From: Lingula anatina | Lineage: Eukaryota > Brachiopoda > Lingulata > Lingulida > Lingulidae | Length of the DNA stretch: 60,870 nt | Direction: 5' to 3' | NCBI RefSeq assembly: GCF_001039355.2 | Contig: NW_019776091.1 | Span: 231,456-292,325, forward strand | Shown: piece by piece, positions 40,301 to 47,300 of the stretch | Numbering within the stretch: position 1 is the stretch's first letter | Layout of the letters: each line of letters begins with the position of its first letter | The notes under the pieces: model-generated | What the model was told of the DNA's origin: nothing | Seen by the model: only the letters and a program-made list of their open reading frames with translations | Databases searched by the model: none | Program-made: the position numbers and the translations under genes

Positions 40301-43300
40301 TCAGAAGACGGTCAAAAATGGAGGATGGATCAACAAAGATACAATGTAGTTTGGGAGACAGTCAGAAAATATCTCTGGATTCACCCCTGCAGTACCTGTG
40401 TTAACTGACCAAGATGTTAAACATGGAACAACCATAACTTAAGTTTAGACATATGCACTTGTTGATGATTCTGGATGTATTTTTTAGTAAAAAAATTCTG
40501 TGAATTCAAATATTAAATTATTACTTTTATGTATATTCTTCAGTGGTAGAATGATTTTTAGTGTAATGTCATTTATTTCATTCATTACAATTTCATATAT
40601 TAAAATATAAGTTTAATTCCACCCTACCCATGACCAGCACAACATGAGCAGTTGGCAACTGATCACTGCCACTAGATGGCACTGCTGGCGTGGCTGGAGC
40701 AACAGGAGCTGGTTCTTTGGAGGGTGTGGTGCTTCGTATAGGTGGGAGAGGACTGGATCTCCTCATCTCTGTGGGAACTGAAGCTGAAAACCATCAGGAA
40801 ATTGTTAATAAAGTGTGAAATTAATAAGATTTTAAAATATAAGGATTTATGGCAAAGATGTGAAATTATGTAGTTTTTTTTTGGGGGGGGGGGGGAGAGA
40901 GAATAAAAGTTATTGAAAAATTGGCACTTTATGCATTAATTTTATCTTACAATTTAAGAAAAACACTTGAATTTTCATTACTTTTCAAAATTTCAATTTT
41001 TCTGATAAAGTACAATTATACATTTTAACAGCTGTGCATGCATTCCCAAAATCATTTAATACAAGTAAAAAATACAAAACATTTGTTAACTTTGTGTATC
41101 CTTAAATATCCTACCAATGAAGTCAAAATTTATATACACAGTGATGGGTACAATAGGGCATAAATTTATATGTTACAAAAGAGTTTCTATTACTTATGAT
41201 ATCCAATACATGACATGAACATATACATTCATACAATAAAGCACACCAATTAACTAATATTGAAGCAAAGGTCACATCGGTACATGAACAATATTATTAA
41301 CCAATATTTATACAACTAACAGGCAAAATTATCACAAAGGTTGCTGATTATCATATTACAGGATTCACAATAATTTCTTAGGACGATTACTATACATACA
41401 TGAAGGAGTGGGTAAGAACAAGGAGGCAGGGTAAAAAGCTTACTAAGTATTAATACTATAAATATTACTGAAAGCATGCAGAGAGACATGCAGTACATAT
41501 TTCAGCACAGATGACGAGGGTGAAAATAAATCACTTAAAGAAATCACTGAAGCCATCATGCAAGGACCTGCTGGTAAACATCCCACATACTACAAAAACA
41601 ACTTCACTATAAGTATGTAACTGAGCCACATAAAACATGCTGTGCATGCAACAAGCCATCTGTATCAAATAAAAATTCTCTTTTTGACTTTGGCAAGGAG
41701 AGAAATGCAACAAAGGGTCGATCTGGTTACCATGGGGATTTATGTTTGTTTCTTTCAAAGTTATTAGCTGGGTTTGCATATGACTTATTTTAGGCACATG
41801 TCACTTGAAGAACCATGCCCAAATCTAAGCTAGGCAATGAATGGCATACTGACAAGAGATGAGTACCCAATGTCCAGATTTGGGTAAAATAAAGTCTTCT
41901 GTTTTCTAATAATGATAATGTGGACTATATCGGGTTTGAAGGCGTCAAGTAGGAAGGAAGAAGCTATACAGACACATATTAAATGAAGATTCAGTTGTGA
42001 TACTTCAAAATTAATAACATACTATCTTGGTAGGCCACATCCTTTTGATTTTTGTCCATCCAAACTACTGGTAGTTATGTTACATTATATGTTATACATT
42101 ATATATACTGACAGAGTGTGGGACAACAGAGATATTAGATAGACTCCCTGTGGTTAGACAATATAATCACATGGTCCACCAGGATAGTATGATGCTAAGT
42201 TAAACTGTCACAACTGAGCTGGAAATGCGCCTTAAAAATTTCCTGTCACCAGGGTTACCTACATGCCATTAGAGTAATGCTTGAAGATGTTTCCAAACTG
42301 GCAAGTAATTCATCCACTAGTGTGTGCAAAAATAACAGAACAGTGCACTGCCATTAAAACCAGTAAGTATATGTTAAGAATTAAGTACTAGTAAGTAGCT
42401 ACTACTGTGTACTGTACCAGTATTATTGAATCTGTATGGTTTTTAACAGTTTAAAGTATATAAGAGAAACTTATGTTAATTTCAACCTTGGAATTATTGG
42501 AATGCTATAAGTGTACTGTATCAAAATACAGACTCTGAATTGGTTTTCTGATGGCTTGGGTCACTAATATTACTGTATATATATATATAAGATATCTGAT
42601 TAATAGCTGGCCACAGGCCTTGAAGTATAACAAGTTTCAGAATGGGTTATCTAATCATTCATGTTGTCTTAACAGGTTTTAGTCTACTGATGTATTGATC
42701 TGTCCAAAAACTGATTATAAGATTTTCTTGGAGGGCTGTCATTAAAAAAATTATTTTAATAAAAACAATCCCTCAACTGGTAAAATCAATTTAATTATTT
42801 TTTTCTACATGTACAGACAGTGCAGAGTGAATTACTTAATATCAAAGAATACTCACGTGTTTCTGGCTCCTTCTTCTCTATCTTTCCATTTGTTCCTGGA
42901 GCAATGGGAGGCAAAGGCTTTTTGCCGTTGGCGTGCTCTATGAAAACATTCCATTTGATATTGTGAAGGCCCTCGTGTTTTACCTTCTCCAAGCAAGCTT
43001 GCAAAAATGCAATGTGATCCTCAGGACGGTTAAACAGGAGGCCTGTCATGAGACTCTGAAATAGATATAAATAATAGCATATCAATAAATCTACTTTTAA
43101 CATAACAGATAAATACATGTGTAGATGTAAAAATTGGGGGCATCTCGATAGTCAGAAGGCTCATCAATTGGGCTGAAAAATCCTGACATTGTCATCATTT
43201 CTTTAATCAAGGTTTTGTTGGTCGGAAGGTTCTATAATAAACACTGGGACTATTGATCCTTTGGACAATTGCTAATGCCCTGTAAATTCATTGCAAACAG

Positions 43301-43814
43301 ATCATATTATATTCATTTATTAATTCAAAAACTGCATGGGATCCAAACATATACACAGTTTATGACAGAGGTATTCGTTGCCACTTACTAGACTGCATCG
43401 GTTTCTTGGACACAGAATTTGTGCTTTACTACTGGTTTACTTACATGCACAACCACACGTGTACTAACTTCTTAATTGCGATTTAACGCTGGCTTAAATT
43501 TAATTATTATATAGTATGTCATCCAAAAATTTATCTCGCTAATTCGCCAGTTATATTTTCTCCAAAAACGTGCACAGATTATGTTAGCAAAGCGCCTACA
43601 GTGGACTCAGCGGTATCTAAGTCACCATCCATAGTCTTATGAATGGTGTCAATGGCAATGCCATTTGTATTGACTCGGGACATCACATTTCAATTTCAAC
43701 AAGAAACGAAAACTGCATCAAAAAGTCTCAAATTTTCCTCATTTCAAGACTTACCTCAAATAACTGAGGGATCTCCTTGTTGGTCAAATACTTCTTTGCG
43801 TCACTACTCGTCAT
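8063..43814 (-). CDS. AK5: Adenylate kinase 5-like, four kinase domains (995 aa)
   Basis: Adenylate kinases interconvert ATP + AMP and 2 ADP. Using one copy of the duplicated block, exons run 43755-43814, 36360-36558, 34087-34242, 33457-33632, 32880-32993, 32336-32527, 31969-32053, 31569-31661, 31057-31232, 30612-30725, 30079-30270, 29820-29910, 29171-29295, 26551-26563, 20875-20919, 20456-20619, 19258-19374, 13459-13650, 12576-12648, 10921-10986, 9495-9658, 9013-9129, 8503-8694, 8063-8134. All junctions are GT-AG with matching phases and the sum is 2988 nt. The N terminus ([10 protein letters not shown]…EIPQLFE) closely matches vertebrate AK5 as I know it. Four domains follow, each with P-loop, LLR, GYPR and GR-DDN lid motifs. 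Vertebrate AK5 has two domains; here 1a/1b resemble its first and 2a/2b its second. Start: the only N-terminal ATG in frame with the docking segment. The gene faces PIGK. Confidence 0.9.
9826..13075. repeat. Partner copy of 1-3426
   Basis: In-context copy of the duplicated block, lying inside the adenylate kinase gene between domain 2a and domain 2b. It lacks the MITE found in the other copy and has the pre-insertion target sequence at 10731-10738. Confidence 0.85.
11127..11385 (-). CDS. AK5: Alternative first exon MGGGC, putative myristoyl/palmitoyl AK1-like isoform
   Basis: A 259-nt open exon begins [11 protein letters not shown] and ends in TTCAG/GTAGAG, phase 1, which joins in frame to 10986. 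Met-Gly-Gly-Gly-Cys fits N-myristoylation at Gly2 and palmitoylation at Cys5, as in the membrane AK1-beta isoform of mammals (MGCC…). The rest is acidic, Ser/Thr/Glu-rich and likely disordered. The isoform sums to 870 nt, 289 residues, with only domain 2b. The frame is also open upstream to 11436, and TATAG/TTTCTT at 11398-11402 could be an acceptor, so use as an internal exon between 12576 and 10986 cannot be excluded. A near-identical copy is at 1478-1736. Confidence 0.75.
12576..20919 (-). CDS. AK5: Adenylate kinase domain 2a
   Basis: Exons 20875-20919 ([15 protein letters not shown]), 20456-20619 ([30 protein letters not shown]), 19258-19374 ([11 protein letters not shown]), 13459-13650 ([19 protein letters not shown]) and 12576-12648 ([14 protein letters not shown]). 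All catalytic motifs are canonical and the sequence is close to AK1 and to the second domain of AK5. It leaves in phase 1 into the first exon of domain 2b. The intron between 19258 and 13650 hosts the opposite-strand gene at 15404-18775. Confidence 0.9.
13361..13420. repeat. GA-rich microsatellite
   Basis: A (GA)n run grading into G-rich sequence, just intronic to the lid exon of domain 2a (13459-13650). Confidence 0.85.
13651..15403. other. Intron and upstream region of the nested gene
   Basis: AT-rich sequence with no recognised exon on either strand. It is the 3' part of an adenylate kinase intron and must hold the promoter of the gene starting at 15404. No TATA box stands out. Confidence 0.4.
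15404..18775 (+). CDS. Nested secreted protein, coiled coil plus Cys-rich domain, family not recognised (291 aa)
   Basis: Six exons join in frame: 15404-15620, 15775-15876, 16990-17104, 17506-17618, 18060-18299, 18687-18775 (876 nt). A signal peptide ([20 protein letters not shown]) is followed by a short coiled coil at about residues 40-58 ([20 protein letters not shown]). A globular region then has conserved-looking motifs ([68 protein letters not shown]). The C terminus is half an EGF-like repeat with four Cys ([20 protein letters not shown]). The product is secreted, probably oligomeric and disulphide-bonded. I do not recognise a named family; the style resembles extracellular matrix or lectin-like proteins. 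It lies antisense inside the adenylate kinase intron 13650-19258. Start chosen for the signal peptide (ACCATGG context). Confidence 0.85.
17076..17262. repeat. Tandem copies of an exon end with its splice donor
   Basis: The last 29 bases of exon 3 of the nested gene, its donor and about 45 bases of G-rich intron occur three times, starting at 17076, 17151 and 17228 (steps of 75 and 77 bp). Each copy keeps CAGGTAAAC. Only the first donor preserves the frame: reading past it meets TAA at once. Confidence 0.88.
19449..19618. mobile_element. MITE, CAGGGGCGGATCCAG family 2
   Basis: Starts CAGGGGCGGATCCAGAGATG and ends …AAATCCGCCCTTG. The internal GACCGTCTTCCGGAAGACCC forms a palindrome. It is the same family as 33671-33851, 40209-40389, 48683-48855 and 58519-58686. 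Non-coding, about 170 bp. Confidence 0.8.
20220..20377. mobile_element. MITE family 1 with 8-bp target duplication
   Basis: About 158 bp, same termini and internal TCCGAAGGTTCATTGGTCCG repeats as 916-1089, lacking one internal repeat. It is flanked by CATGAAAT at 20212-20219 and 20378-20385. It sits in the intron of domain 2a, about 80 bp from an exon. Confidence 0.85.
20920..24045. other. Large intron, no gene seen
   Basis: AT-rich intron sequence between domain 2a and the alternative terminal exon. Short frames on both strands lack splice partners or recognisable domains. It holds one dispersed repeat at 23075-23265. Confidence 0.5.
23075..23265. repeat. Diverged relative of the inverted-repeat element at 44945-46090
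   Basis: A GGATTGATCTAC-TCCCAGGGGATTCTC-type start, then AATTGCAATCAC and GGGGTAATT, aligns in order with GGATCAATCCAACTCAGGAG, ATTACAATCACTG and GGGGTAATTAAAT at 44990-45080. This suggests a dispersed family whose young copy is the foldback beside PIGK. Confidence 0.5.
24046..24167 (-). CDS. AK5: Alternative terminal exon of the adenylate kinase gene
   Basis: After TTATAG the exon opens in phase 1 and joins the microexon 26551-26563. It encodes an acidic tail ([20 protein letters not shown]…) of about 40 residues and stops with TAG at 24046. No good donor lies before the stop, so it should end the transcript. The product would hold the docking segment plus domains 1a and 1b only (1908 nt, 635 aa). 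Skipping it gives the four-domain form. No clear poly-A signal was picked out downstream. Confidence 0.6.
24285..24318 (-). other. tRNA-like A-box fragment (possible SINE head)
   Basis: On the minus strand GGGGATGGTAGCTCAGCTGG is followed by TAGCTCACAG. TAGCTCAGCTGG (24290-24301) fits the RNA polymerase III A box and the 5' half of a tRNA-Ala-like gene. No B box (GGTTCGAATCC type) follows, so this is not a tRNA gene; a SINE remnant is more likely. Confidence 0.35.
25405..25503. repeat. Dispersed repeat pair, copy 1
   Basis: AATTATCCTGGAAATTTCAAC, a TTATT-GGGCATAT-type middle, then ATGACA-ATTAAT-A-CT-GTTTTTGA aligns with 26225-26322 in the same orientation. The function is unknown. Confidence 0.55.
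26225..26322. repeat. Dispersed repeat pair, copy 2
   Basis: Same-orientation relative of 25405-25503, about 820 bp away in the same intron; identity is interrupted by small indels. Confidence 0.55.
26551..29295 (-). CDS. AK5: AK5 inter-domain linker exon and 13-nt microexon
   Basis: Exon 29171-29295 encodes a basic, Ser/Pro-rich linker ([20 protein letters not shown]) and then an acidic end (TETEEE), in phase 1 and out phase 0. Exon 26551-26563 is 13 nt (GAAACTGGAGACA) between TTTTAG and GTAAGT. It turns phase 0 into phase 1, the phase needed both by domain 2a at 20919 and by the alternative end at 24167. The frame logic supports this tiny exon. The linker has several SP/TP sites and looks like a flexible regulatory hinge. 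Confidence 0.72.
29309..29332. repeat. AAT microsatellite
   Basis: A run of (AAT)n just intronic to the linker exon acceptor at 29295. Confidence 0.8.
29820..31661 (-). CDS. AK5: Adenylate kinase domain 1b
   Basis: Exons 31569-31661 (linker ending VPLVLVMG), 31057-31232 ([26 protein letters not shown]), 30612-30725 ([10 protein letters not shown]), 30079-30270 ([20 protein letters not shown]) and 29820-29910 ([12 protein letters not shown]). Exon lengths 93, 176, 114, 192 and 91 nearly match those of domain 1a (156, 176, 114, 192, 85), and the residues align throughout, so 1a and 1b are an in-gene tandem duplication of whole exon sets. The P-loop keeps Thr but has Asp for the usual second Gly. 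In the allelic copy the fourth exon falls in the gap at 37067. Confidence 0.88.
31551..31564. promoter_or_regulatory. Perfect RFX-type X-box motif
   Basis: GTTTCCATGGCAAC fits the palindromic RFX consensus GTTNCCATGGNAAC. It lies just past the donor of the first domain 1b exon and is kept in the copy at 38111-38124. RFX factors drive ciliary genes; whether this intronic site is used is unknown. Confidence 0.4.
31969..34242 (-). CDS. AK5: Adenylate kinase domain 1a with altered P-loop
   Basis: Exons 34087-34242 (Pro/Ser/Thr linker ending [11 protein letters not shown]), 33457-33632 ([21 protein letters not shown] motif), 32880-32993 (GFIITGYPR), 32336-32527 ([13 protein letters not shown] lid, [10 protein letters not shown]) and 31969-32053. 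The usual GKGTQ of the phosphate-binding loop reads GKDMQ, so the Thr that follows the loop is lost. The NMP-site and lid arginines remain. The same change is present in the copy at 37.1-43.5 kb, so it is not a sequencing slip. Activity may be reduced or regulatory; this is inference. Confidence 0.88.
33671..33851. mobile_element. MITE family 2 (inverted relative to 19449)
   Basis: Begins CAGTGGCAGATTGAAAATCT, contains the palindromic GTCTTCCGAAAGACCC core and ends ATCTCTAGATTCACCCCTG, the inverse of the CAGGGGCGGATCCAGAGAT end. Intron of domain 1a. Confidence 0.75.
34243..36359. other. Intron between AK5 exon 2 and domain 1a, no gene seen
   Basis: About 2.1 kb (copy at 40784-42856) of AT-rich intron with a TA microsatellite near 36073 that differs in length between copies. 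No exon recognised. Confidence 0.5.
36360..43814 (-). CDS. AK5: AK5 N-terminal docking-like segment (exons 1-2)
   Basis: Exon 1 (43755-43814, 20 codons, phase 0) and exon 2 (36360-36558, or its copy 42857-43055, 199 nt) encode [20 protein letters not shown], then [19 protein letters not shown], a Lys-rich helix and a Pro-rich stretch. The pattern IPQLFESL-GL…RPEDHI-FL is the RIIa/DPY30-like helix pair found at the N terminus of AK5 and in other axonemal proteins. This suggests docking to a partner, possibly in cilia (inference). The two exon 2 copies are nearly identical. Confidence 0.8.
36650..36810. mobile_element. Degenerate MITE family 1
   Basis: Keeps GGGGGCATCTCAATAGTCTG, CATTGGTCCGAAGGTTCATC, TTTTAATCAAGG and a decayed right end (CAATTGCTAATGCCC). 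More diverged than 916-1089, so an older insertion. Confidence 0.7.
37067..37067. other. Assembly gap marker (single N)
   Basis: Separates the two copies of the 6.5-kb block. 37044-37066 is a short unique stretch at the end of the left contig. Confidence 0.85.
37138..43055 (-). CDS. AK5: Allelic copy of AK5 exon 2, domain 1a and part of 1b
   Basis: Exons 42857-43055, 40628-40783, 39995-40170, 39430-39543, 38882-39073, 38529-38613, 38129-38221, 37581-37756 and 37138-37251 repeat the exons at 30612-36558 with the same lengths and phases and few amino acid changes (for example KQFED for KHFED, TKWGQI for TKWGKI). The fourth exon of domain 1b is absent at the gap. If both copies were real, 37138 (phase 0) could splice in frame to 36558, giving a defective extra domain; I consider an unmerged allele more likely. 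Confidence 0.75.
38111..38124. promoter_or_regulatory. RFX-type X-box, allelic copy
   Basis: Same GTTTCCATGGCAAC motif as 31551-31564, in the matching place of the other copy. Confidence 0.4.
40209..40389. mobile_element. MITE family 2, allelic copy
   Basis: Begins CAGGGGCAGATTGAAAATCT and ends CTCTGGATTCACCCCTG; counterpart of 33671-33851. Confidence 0.75.
43136..43280. mobile_element. Degenerate MITE family 1, allelic copy
   Basis: Counterpart of 36650-36810 with a deletion of one internal GGTCCGAA segment. Confidence 0.7.
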
Positions 43815-44351
43815 TTTGACAAGTTTTGACGGTCTGTTCCTGACTTAGGTCGCTATCGTCCCAACTTCTTTGGCTCAGTATATTTGCTTGACTGAGCTGT
43901 AACCAAGGATAACAAATATGGCGGCAAATTAGGTCACGTAGCCTCAAGCAAGGTGCGCGAGGTTACGCGTGAAAAGTTAAAACCCTGGCGTGTCCCGAAA
44001 ATAAGACACAGCTTGAAATCAGATTAACCTATATTAAATTTCTGTTCTAAGCTTACTCTTTTCAAAGAAAATTCGCAAAGCAATCCACAGATGAAAGTGG
44101 TTATTTGAATTATATTGATTGAAATTTGGGGCCTTGTTTTAACTTTTTCTATGCTATTTTAACGTAATGCAACATCTTATATTCTTACCTTGTTATGCCC
44201 AATGTCATCATGAAAATAATGTTGTCTATACTGTGATAAAATCACTGAGAGGTAGAATGATAAAAAACTTGATTAAAAGACATGAATTTTCACATAATCT
44301 AGATGGAACTATTTTGTTTGGAGCGCAAGAATTTGTGCAGCCGAATCCAAG
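43815..44351. promoter_or_regulatory. Bidirectional AK5/PIGK promoter region
   Basis: The 537 bp between two divergent start codons are richer in CG dinucleotides than the surroundings (GGTGCGCGAGGTTACGCGTG near 43950-43970). Visible candidate sites are AAATATGGCGGC (43914-43925, YY1-like), GGTCACGTA (43932-43940, E-box/CRE-like) and GTAACCAAGGATAAC (43899-43913, an X-box with one extra base). No TATA box lies at a fitting distance. A shared housekeeping-type promoter is inferred. Confidence 0.6.
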
Positions 44352-47300
44352 ATGGAGGATAACAAGGATTTGCAGAAAGCATGCATGTTCACATTTGTTT
44401 TGTTGTTATTTCTGAACCAAACTCAATCACAGACATCGGAGGTAAGAATCGTCATTACCTATCGCTACCTTTATGATGATATTACTTAGAACACTCTGAG
44501 TTGATTACAAATCCTAAAATACTAGGACCGGCGATTTTTTTTCGATCACCACCACCATACATCATGTAGATCTACGGTACACGGGGTCTAGGCTTGCTAA
44601 AAATTTTAACATTTAAAATATTTTATGTCATTTAAACGAGTCGCCTCATGAAATCATCCTTGGGTCATGCATAACTTATTTTCGACACTCATGCATTATC
44701 ACCCAAATTTATTTATTTATTTTTATTTTTGCAATGTTTTACTTTTAGATCTACAGTACCTAGAATGTGTTTTGCTGTCCATAAGTTAATGCTGCTGGGT
44801 TGTCATTAAGTTAGAGATTTAAATTAAATTGGAATGTCACTGTGTTGGTACTGATAATAATTATTCCATCTCATTCCAGGAAAAAGTTAGTGATTTCTTC
44901 AAGAGTGGCCACACTAATAACTGGGCAGTGCTTGTAGACACTTNTATTGTCAGTCCATGTCAGGGATAAACCCATTCATATTGTTTACTAGCTGGATCAA
45001 TCCAACTCAGGAGATTCTCCCTAATTACAATCACTGTAATGGCCTTCAATGTCTGAGTTGCTATGGGGTAATTAAATAACTAGCTACTCAGGGAGACATG
45101 TCATACAAGTAGATCACACTGTCACTGAATGCACTAAGCAAAATACCCCACAGATTTGGATTGATCTTGTTCACGCTCGGCTGTCACCTTGATTGGATAG
45201 TAAACGATTGTCGTAAAATTGCTAAATGATATTAAAACCGGGTGCATAAACTTGAAAACCACCTAGAACAACCTTGGACTGCCACATTAATCCAATACAA
45301 TGCAAAAATAAACTATAACAAGTGGTTAAAGCCTTCAAACCGAATGTTGTAAAGTCCCCATCCACAATCCAATTCAGGAAATGACGTAACCGCAGAGGTC
45401 GTATTGTCCAATGGCATGGCTTCTTTTTCGTAATTGGAGGTTAGAGTGGACCGAAATAAACATCAGAGGTGGAATTTTGATTTACGGTTTGATTGTGCGT
45501 ATGCCATGCTCGGAATTTACAAACGAGCGAAGGGATGATGTAGCCTGCAGTATTTGTGGTAAGCGTGCCAAGTTTTAGGCCGCTCCGATGCCCGGCAGTA
45601 TTTTATTTCGATTATTATGTTTAAGTTGGTTTATTCTTGTTTCACAAGCTTACTCTATTTTATTGTCTGTATGGAGGTATATGGGGACTTTCGGTTTGAA
45701 GGCTTTAACCACTTGTTATAGTTTATTTTTGCATTGTATTGGATTAATGTGGCAGTCCAAGGTTGTTCTAGGTGGTTTTCAAGTTTATGCACCCGGTTTT
45801 AATATCATTTAGCGATTTTACGACAATCGTTTACTATCCAATCAAGGTGACAGCCGAGCGTGAACAAGATCAATCCAAATCTGTGGGGTATTTTGCTTAG
45901 TGCATTCAGTGACAGTGTGATCTACTTGTATGACATGTCTCCCTGAGTAGCTAGTTATTTAATTACCCCATAGCAACTCAGACATTGAAGGCCATTACAG
46001 TGATTGTAATTAGGGAGAATCTCCTGAGTTGGATTGATCCAGCTAGTAAACAATATGAATGGGTTTATCCCTGACATGGACTGACAATATTACCTGTCTG
46101 GAATCCCCAGTCTTTTCACAGACCTATAGATGGACAGAACATTGACAATATTACCTGTCTGGAATCCCTAGTCTTTTCACAGACCTATAGATGGACAGAA
46201 CATTGACAATATTACCTGTCTGGGATCCCCAGTCTTTTCACAGACCTATAGATGGACAGAACATTGACAATATTACCTGTCTGGNATTTAGCGATTTTAC
46301 GACAATCGTTTACTATCCAATCAAGGTGACAGCCAAGCGCGATCTTGTTGGTGAGAAGTTTGAATCTGAACTGAGATCTGAGATTTTAACTGTCTAAGCA
46401 GTTAGCATTGCCTTTAATAAAGAAAACAAATAAAGAAAACAAATATACCAATGATGAAAATCAGAAATGCAAAGTGAATTTAGACATGGAGTAACTTTCT
46501 ATATATATAAGATGTGACAACCTATGTTTTCACATTTAACTTAACAGTGAGCCAACCTTTTAAATATCAGACATGAATTAGTTAAAGTAGTCACTAGTGG
46601 CATAATTTCATTGTCTATTTCAGCCAGATTATCCTGATGATAGCAGATGACATGGCATGTAATCCTAGAAATCCAAGGCCAGGTAATAGTTTTATCATTG
46701 CTTATTTAGCAATAAAGAGTTGAAAATGATACTAACACATGTTTTATTTTATTTGTGTGGAGTAGGAGAGATGTGGCATGTTAAAAAAAGTACAAAGTAT
46801 GCCTCTTTTGTTGCGATTAAACCTAGTTGAATATCGCTTTCTCAATAACAAATATAGTAAGTGTAATTTTTGACTTCATGTAACACCTAGAGACACTATC
46901 AAGATAATAATTCCTGGAATGTTCTTTTTTAACAACCATATTTTTCAATAATGCTAATTCAAAACTTGCAACTTAATTTAATGTGGAGTTTATAATTCCT
47001 TGCATGTTCTTCTATTGTAGCCATGGTGTTCAACAATGCCAATATAACACTGGCAGCTCCATCTAGTGTGAAGTTTTATAATTCCTGGCATGTTCTTCTG
47101 TTGTAGCTATGGTGTTCAATAATGCCAATGAACAGATCAATGTGTATGGCCATGATGTGGAAGTGGACTATAGGGGATATGAGGTACAAGTCTTTTGGTT
47201 TACATTTTGGTAAAAAGTTACTTACTAGTAGAAGTACAGCTTCAGTTTTGCTTCAGCTTCGAATACTGAACTGAACTAAAATATTTCAAAGACAGTCGGT

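Larger units (their letters stand above)
37068..43521. repeat. 6.5-kb block, copy Y (probable allele)
   Basis: Second copy of 30541-37043. It joins on the right to exon 1 of the adenylate kinase gene and on the left to the N at 37067, where the lid exon of domain 1b (30079-30270 in the other copy) is missing. Confidence 0.9.

Noticed and set aside
37068-43055. Two further kinase domains in the same protein (a 6-domain enzyme)
   Set aside because: The extra exons match the others through the introns and meet them at an N with one exon missing; unmerged alleles explain this better.
44167-44415. 82-codon frame overlapping the PIGK start
   Set aside because: It overlaps exon 1 in another frame; the ATG at 44352 gives the signal peptide and correct phase.
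45588-45812. Hydrophobic 74-codon frame in the foldback spacer
   Set aside because: It runs from the spacer into the inverted arm, has no homology I can name and lies in a doubtful assembly region.
46191-46397. Open frame over the 61-bp array
   Set aside because: It is repeat sequence crossing an N; no gene.
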